Source: Hymenobacter psychrophilus
Lineage (GTDB): Bacteria > Bacteroidota > Bacteroidia > Cytophagales > Hymenobacteraceae
Direction: 5' to 3'
NCBI RefSeq assembly: GCF_900107135.1
Contig: NZ_FNOV01000003.1
Location: forward strand, 248,001-312,000
DNA: 64,000 nucleotides
Shown in pieces: positions 60,439 through 64,000 of the stretch (positions within the stretch are counted from its first letter, which is position 1; every line of letters begins with the position of its first letter). Both the position numbers and the translations under genes were made by a program. The notes under the pieces are model-generated. The model was not told the DNA's origin. It searched no databases and saw only the letters and a list, made by a program, of their open reading frames with translations.

Positions 60439-62127
60439 ATGCCTAAACTCTTACTCTGTAGCCTGCTTTGCGGCTTTCCGCTGCTGAGCCACGCCCAACT
60501 CCCCGCCCTGACCAGCAGCCTGCCGGCCCGCCAGACGCTGACTGCCAGCCCCGGCGGCCCCGTTCGCCTCACGTTTTCCGGCCCGGTAGCCAACCCGGAC
60601 CCCATCCGCGTGAACACCGACCAACGACGGGGGCAACGGGCCGGCACGCTCAGCGGCGCTGGTACCAGCCAGGTGGAGTTCCGGCCCGAGCAGCCATTTG
60701 CGCCCGGCGAGCGGGTGAGCGTGAGCGTGCCGGCCAGCGTGAGCCGCCCGGCGCAGGTGCTGGAGTTCCGGGCCGCGGCCGGCCGCGGACGGGCCACCTT
60801 CGGTCCGCCCCAGACGGCCAGCCCAAACATCAATACCTTCCCGGCAGCCGTAATAGCCGGCGACGTGGACAACGACGGCGACCAGGATCTGATAATCGGT
60901 GAAGCGGTGGGGGGCCGGATTTGCTTTAATGACGGCAAGGGCAACTTCCTGACCACTCCCACACAGCCCATTCCGATTACCAACAACGCCGGCGACCTAC
61001 TCCTGGCTGATTTCAACGGGGACGGCAACCTCGACATCCTGGCCAGTACCGCCCGTCAGGTATCGGAAGTCGGCCTGAACCTGGGCAATGGCCAGGGCGA
61101 TTTTTCGAACCGCACGACGGTGTTCAGGGGCATGCTCTCGAAGGTGCAATTCGTCACCGGCGACTTCAACGCCGACGGCCTGACGGACGCGGTATTCATG
61201 GACGCCGAGGGAGCGGGCTCGGTACTCCAACTGATGCTCGGCACGCGCAGTGGCAACTTCGTACTGGAACCGCGGCAGTTGGCCACGCTGCCCGGGCGCG
61301 ACATCGGCGTTGCCGATATGGACGCGGATGGCGACCTGGACCTGTTGCTGGTTTCCGACAAGTTGCTGGGCGTTTACCTCAACGACGGCAACGGCCAGTT
61401 CTCGGCCGGCGCAACCCTTGCCGTTAATGGGTTTTCGGCAAAGCTGACGGTGGGCGACTTTACGGGCGACGGCCACGCCGATGTGGTGTGCACCAGCTAC
61501 GAAACGGCCAGCCTGAGCCTGGTTCCCGGCGATGGGGCGGGCGGACTGCTGGCCGTGCGCAACGTATCGGCCCTGAGTCCGACCTGGCAGGTTAGCTCGG
61601 CCGATATGGACGGCGACCTGGACCTGGACCTGCTGGCCACCAACGACCGGGGCATCACGCAGGTGCTGCTCAACGATGGCAGCGGCCAGTTCGCGCCCGC
61701 CTCGGCCATTCTGATTGGCTTCGACCTGTTCTTTACGGCCGACGCGGCCGACCTGAATGGCGATGGCGCCCTGGACGTGTACACGTCCAAACAGATATTC
61801 AATCCCGTCAATCCGCGCGGCATCGACATTTTTTTCAACCAGCCCCCGCTCGTTACCAGCGCGGCGGCAGCGGCCAGAGCGGGCCAGCTGGTGCTCTATC
61901 CCAACCCGGCCCACGGGCAGACGACGCTGGAGCTGCCCGCCTCCCCCGAACCTACCGCAGTGGAAGTGCGCGACGCATTGGGCCGCCTTGTGCAGACGCT
62001 GACTGTAGCCCCCGGCCCGGCTACCCGAACGGTGCCCGTACCGCTGGCCGAACTGGTACCGGGGGTGTACTCGGTACGGGCGCGCACCAGCCGCTGGCGC
62101 GGGGTGCAGCGGCTGCTGGTAGAGTAG
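60439..62127 (+). CDS. FG-GAP/VCBS repeat surface protein with type IX sorting domain
   Basis: A 562-residue secreted protein (MPKLLLCSLLCGFPLLSHAQ). An N-terminal Ig-like domain (LTASPGGPVRLTFSGPVANP to about 120) is followed by seven FG-GAP-type repeats, each with a calcium-binding DxDxDGxxD loop, for example DVDNDGDQDLIIGEA, DFNGDGNLDILAS, DMDADGDLDLLLV, DLNGDGALDVYT, predicted to form a beta-propeller. The last 75 residues (LVLYPNPAHGQTTLELPASP, VEVRDALGRLVQTLTV, GVYSVRARTSRWRGVQRLLV) are a type A type IX sorting domain. The 3' end of the gene forms one arm of a 23-bp hairpin. Confidence 0.92.
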   Translation: MPKLLLCSLLCGFPLLSHAQLPALTSSLPARQTLTASPGGPVRLTFSGPVANPDPIRVNTDQRRGQRAGTLSGAGTSQVEFRPEQPFAPGERVSVSVPASVSRPAQVLEFRAAAGRGRATFGPPQTASPNINTFPAAVIAGDVDNDGDQDLIIGEAVGGRICFNDGKGNFLTTPTQPIPITNNAGDLLLADFNGDGNLDILASTARQVSEVGLNLGNGQGDFSNRTTVFRGMLSKVQFVTGDFNADGLTDAVFMDAEGAGSVLQLMLGTRSGNFVLEPRQLATLPGRDIGVADMDADGDLDLLLVSDKLLGVYLNDGNGQFSAGATLAVNGFSAKLTVGDFTGDGHADVVCTSYETASLSLVPGDGAGGLLAVRNVSALSPTWQVSSADMDGDLDLDLLATNDRGITQVLLNDGSGQFAPASAILIGFDLFFTADAADLNGDGALDVYTSKQIFNPVNPRGIDIFFNQPPLVTSAAAAARAGQLVLYPNPAHGQTTLELPASPEPTAVEVRDALGRLVQTLTVAPGPATRTVPVPLAELVPGVYSVRARTSRWRGVQRLLVE

Positions 62128-62148
62128 CCGCTGCACCCCGCGCCAGCG
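62092..62148 (+). terminator. 23-bp perfect hairpin overlapping the end of the FG-GAP gene
   Basis: 62092-62114 and 62126-62148 are exact complements; the left arm includes CGCGGGGTGCAGCGGCT and encodes the last residues, and the stop codon (62125-62127) lies at the base of the right arm. No T-run follows. It would serve as terminator or 3' mRNA stabiliser. Confidence 0.75.
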
Positions 62149-62332
62149 TTGGCCTTAAGTGCCGGTTTGAGCCGTACCACCAAGAGCTGACTAATGGTGT
62201 TGCACCAGCCGCAGGTTGGCTGTTGATGTGCAGCCGACAAGACGCCCATCACATGCCGCTGGGGCCAGTTCAGACACTAATGGCTACGGACTGACGACTA
62301 AATGCTGGCTTGTTTGCGGCAATTTCTTGTTG

Positions 62333-62340
62333 TACCTTTG
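62333..62340 (+). promoter_or_regulatory. -7 element (TACCTTTG) of rimP-nusA
   Basis: TACCTTTG matches the consensus; a TTTG at 62313-62316 is close to the -33 position, with a shorter-than-usual spacer. The transcript would begin near 62345 and run through the hairpin at 62364. Confidence 0.65.
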
Positions 62341-62363
62341 CCCCACACGATGAAAGTAAGACC

Positions 62364-62395
62364 AGAGGGGACGTATCGTCCCCTCTTTCTTTTTA
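62364..62395 (+). terminator. Leader hairpin (attenuator-like) before rimP
   Basis: AGAGGGGACG (62364-62373) pairs perfectly with CGTCCCCTCT (62377-62386) around a TAT loop, followed by TTCTTTTTA. This has the form of an intrinsic terminator but sits between the promoter and rimP-nusA, so it is likely a regulated attenuator. Confidence 0.75.
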
Positions 62396-62421
62396 CCGCC
62401 CCTTACCCGGGCCCGCTGCCT

Positions 62422-62901
62422 ATGACCCTCGACCGTAACCTGCTGCTGGAAATGCTGCGCGATAGTCTGCCCCTCGAAGGCACCCTGTTCGCGGTAGATT
62501 TGACTGTTTCGGATTCCGTGCGGCCTAAAGTAACCGTTACGCTCGATGGCGAGCAGGGCCTGGGAATTGATGAGTGTGCGCAGGTAAGCCGCCGGCTGGC
62601 CCGCCGCATCGAGGAGCACTACGGCGACGAGCTGAGCTACACGCTCGAAGTAACCTCGCCCGGCGCCGACCAGCCCCTGCGCGACCCGCGCCAGTACGCC
62701 CGTCACGTAGGCCGCACCCTGCAGCTGAAACTGCAGGACGGCACCGAGAAAACCGGCAAGCTCGAAACCATTCTGCCCGATGGCGAAGGCATCGAGCTGG
62801 CCGAAATTATCAAGGATAAGCACAAGCAGAAAATCCTGCCCGTCGTAGTCGTGCCCTTCGCGGGCATTACCGAGGCGGTAGTGGTTATCTCCTTCAAATG
62901 A
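62422..62901 (+). CDS. rimP: Ribosome maturation factor RimP
   Basis: A 159-residue protein that assists 30S subunit assembly. The ATG at 62422 gives MTLDRNLLLEMLRDSLPLEG; an earlier ATG at 62350 lies inside the leader hairpin region and is unlikely. The RimP pattern is clear: IDECAQVSRRLARRIEEHYG, YTLEVTSPGADQPLRDPRQY and GRTLQLKLQDGTEKTGKLET. It precedes nusA as in most bacteria; a TAGC repeat block of about 120 bases separates them. Confidence 0.95.
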   Translation: MTLDRNLLLEMLRDSLPLEGTLFAVDLTVSDSVRPKVTVTLDGEQGLGIDECAQVSRRLARRIEEHYGDELSYTLEVTSPGADQPLRDPRQYARHVGRTLQLKLQDGTEKTGKLETILPDGEGIELAEIIKDKHKQKILPVVVVPFAGITEAVVVISFK

Positions 62902-62911
62902 GTTTTCGAGT

Positions 62912-63027
62912 TGTTAGCTGATAGCCATTAGCTGATAGCCTTGTTTCTGAGTTATTCACCTTTTGGCAGTAGCCGTTAGCCCTCCCCGATGGAAAGCTAA
63001 CAGCTAAAAGCTGACAGCTAAAAGCTT
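62912..63027. repeat. TAGC-heptad repeat block between rimP and nusA
   Basis: TTAGCTGATAGCCATTAGCT then GATAGCC on the left; AGCTAACAGCTAAAAGCTGA then CAGCTAAAAGCTTA on the right, with about 55 unrelated bases between. The two-part mirror layout equals that at metY-metX. The right half runs directly into the nusA start. Confidence 0.72.
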
Positions 63028-63032
63028 AAAAA

Positions 63033-64000
63033 ATGAACAGCAGCGTCCTGATTGAATCGTTTGCCGAATTCGCCCGCTCGAAAAACATCGACCGGCCCAC
63101 CATGATGAGCATCCTGGAGGAAGTGTTTCGCACGATGATTCGCAAAAAGTACGACGACGACTCCAACTTCGACGTCATCCTCAACGTGGACCAGGGCGAC
63201 CTGGAAATCTGGCGCAACCGCGAAATTGTGGACGATAACTCGGAGGATATCTGGGATTTCGATAAGATTCCGCTGGCCGAAGCCCAGAAGATTGAGCCTG
63301 ACTTTGAGGTGGGCGAAGAAGTGGCCGAGGAAGTAAAGCTGGAGGATTTCGGCCGCCGTGCCGTGCTCATGGCCCGTCAGACGCTGATTCAGCGCGTGAA
63401 GGACCTGGAGCGCGACTTGCTCTACCAGACCTATAAGGATCAGGTGGGCGAAATTGTAGTAGGCGAAGTGTACCAGGTGTGGGGCCGCGAGGCGCTCATC
63501 CTTGATAAAGACGACAACGAGCTGAGCCTGCCTAAAACCGAGCAGATTCCGAAAGACCGCTACCGCAAGGGCGACAACATCCGCGCCGTGGTACACCGCG
63601 TGGATGTGCTCAACGGCACGCCCAAAATTATTCTTTCGCGTGCTGCCCCAGCTTTCCTCGAGCGCCTGATGGAGCAGGAGGTACCCGAGATTTTCGACGG
63701 CCTCATCACCATCAAAAACATCGTGCGCGAACCCGGCGAGCGGGCCAAAGTAGCCGTGGAGAGCTACGACGAACGTATCGACCCTGTCGGTGCCTGCGTG
63801 GGCATGAAAGGCTCACGTATTCACGCCGTGGTGCGCGAGCTTGAAAACGAGAACATCGACATTATCAACTACACCGACAATCTGGAGCTGTACATCGCCC
63901 GGGCCCTGTCGCCGGCCAAGCTCACGTCGATGAAAATCAACGAGCAGACCGGCCGCGTATCGGTGTTCCTGCGACCCGACCAGGTAAGCCTGGCCATTGG
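63033..64000 (+). CDS. nusA: Transcription termination/antitermination factor NusA (N-terminal part)
   Basis: The first 322 residues of NusA; the gene continues beyond the right edge. The N-terminal domain (SSVLIESFAEFARSKNIDRP, MMSILEEVFRTMIRKKYDDD) contacts RNA polymerase. The S1 domain follows (VGEIVVGEVYQVWGREALIL, YRKGDNIRAVVHRVDVLNGT) at about 130-200, then the first KH domain with EVPEIFDGLITIKNIVREPG and DPVGACVGMKGSRIHAVVRE. The family fit is exact. Being behind a leader hairpin, nusA may regulate its own operon as it does in other bacteria. Confidence 0.97.
   Translation, partial: MNSSVLIESFAEFARSKNIDRPTMMSILEEVFRTMIRKKYDDDSNFDVILNVDQGDLEIWRNREIVDDNSEDIWDFDKIPLAEAQKIEPDFEVGEEVAEEVKLEDFGRRAVLMARQTLIQRVKDLERDLLYQTYKDQVGEIVVGEVYQVWGREALILDKDDNELSLPKTEQIPKDRYRKGDNIRAVVHRVDVLNGTPKIILSRAAPAFLERLMEQEVPEIFDGLITIKNIVREPGERAKVAVESYDERIDPVGACVGMKGSRIHAVVRELENENIDIINYTDNLELYIARALSPAKLTSMKINEQTGRVSVFLRPDQVSLAI

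Overview
The window looks like chromosome from a high-GC member of the Bacteroidota, most likely the Hymenobacter group of Cytophagales. The reasons are its GC-rich coding sequence, promoters of the Bacteroidota type (TTG, about 19 bases, TAnnTTTG) with no clear Shine-Dalgarno usage, C-terminal type IX secretion sorting domains, paired DUF1501/DUF1800 genes, and a LytS/LytTR two-component pair. This is inferred from sequence character; no search was run.

Layout. 1-12,100 is housekeeping and envelope sequence: a truncated ABC ATPase gene, a LytS-type kinase with its LytTR regulator, WrbA, an ECF sigma factor overlapping a one-TM beta-barrel protein, UvrB, small secreted proteins, a HAD phosphatase and a CAT-like acetyltransferase. 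12,229-24,373 is a 12.1-kb integrative element in a tRNA-Gly(CCC) gene, bounded by a 44-bp direct repeat of the tRNA 3' part. It carries a tyrosine recombinase, an excisionase-like HTH protein, a RecA-fold (RepA-like) ATPase, an HNH endonuclease, a Lar-like zinc-ribbon protein, several regulators or unknowns, a 670-aa orphan protein on the opposite strand, and a HipA-like kinase/DUF3037 pair whose kinase is split by an IS3-family insertion.

24,400-46,500 returns to chromosome: secreted and membrane proteins, DUF1501/DUF1800 with a lamin-tail protein, aspartate-semialdehyde dehydrogenase, YceI, DXS, a flippase-like membrane protein, and an erythromycin-esterase/carboxypeptidase-regulatory fusion. 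46,781-51,101 is a methionine locus: promoter, SAM-I-like riboswitch, a short ORF ending in a run of Cys codons, metY, metX and a frameshifted homoserine dehydrogenase gene. asd at 35.8 kb supplies the precursor. 51,100-64,000 holds hydrolases, LD-carboxypeptidase, a stand-alone MutS-like ATPase, an M28 peptidase, CysS, an EEP-family hydrolase, an FG-GAP protein with a sorting domain, and rimP-nusA behind a leader hairpin.

Intergenic space is rich in non-coding repeats. There are three long palindromic MITE-like units (2618-2765, 29124-29271, 31272-31364), a perfect 34-bp palindrome (36829-36862), and at least six blocks of degenerate heptads built on TTAGCTG/GATAGCT. The best candidates for something new are the double SAM-plus-cysteine leader of the methionine operon, the tRNA-Gly element with its orphan 670-aa protein and doubled att region, and these repeat families.
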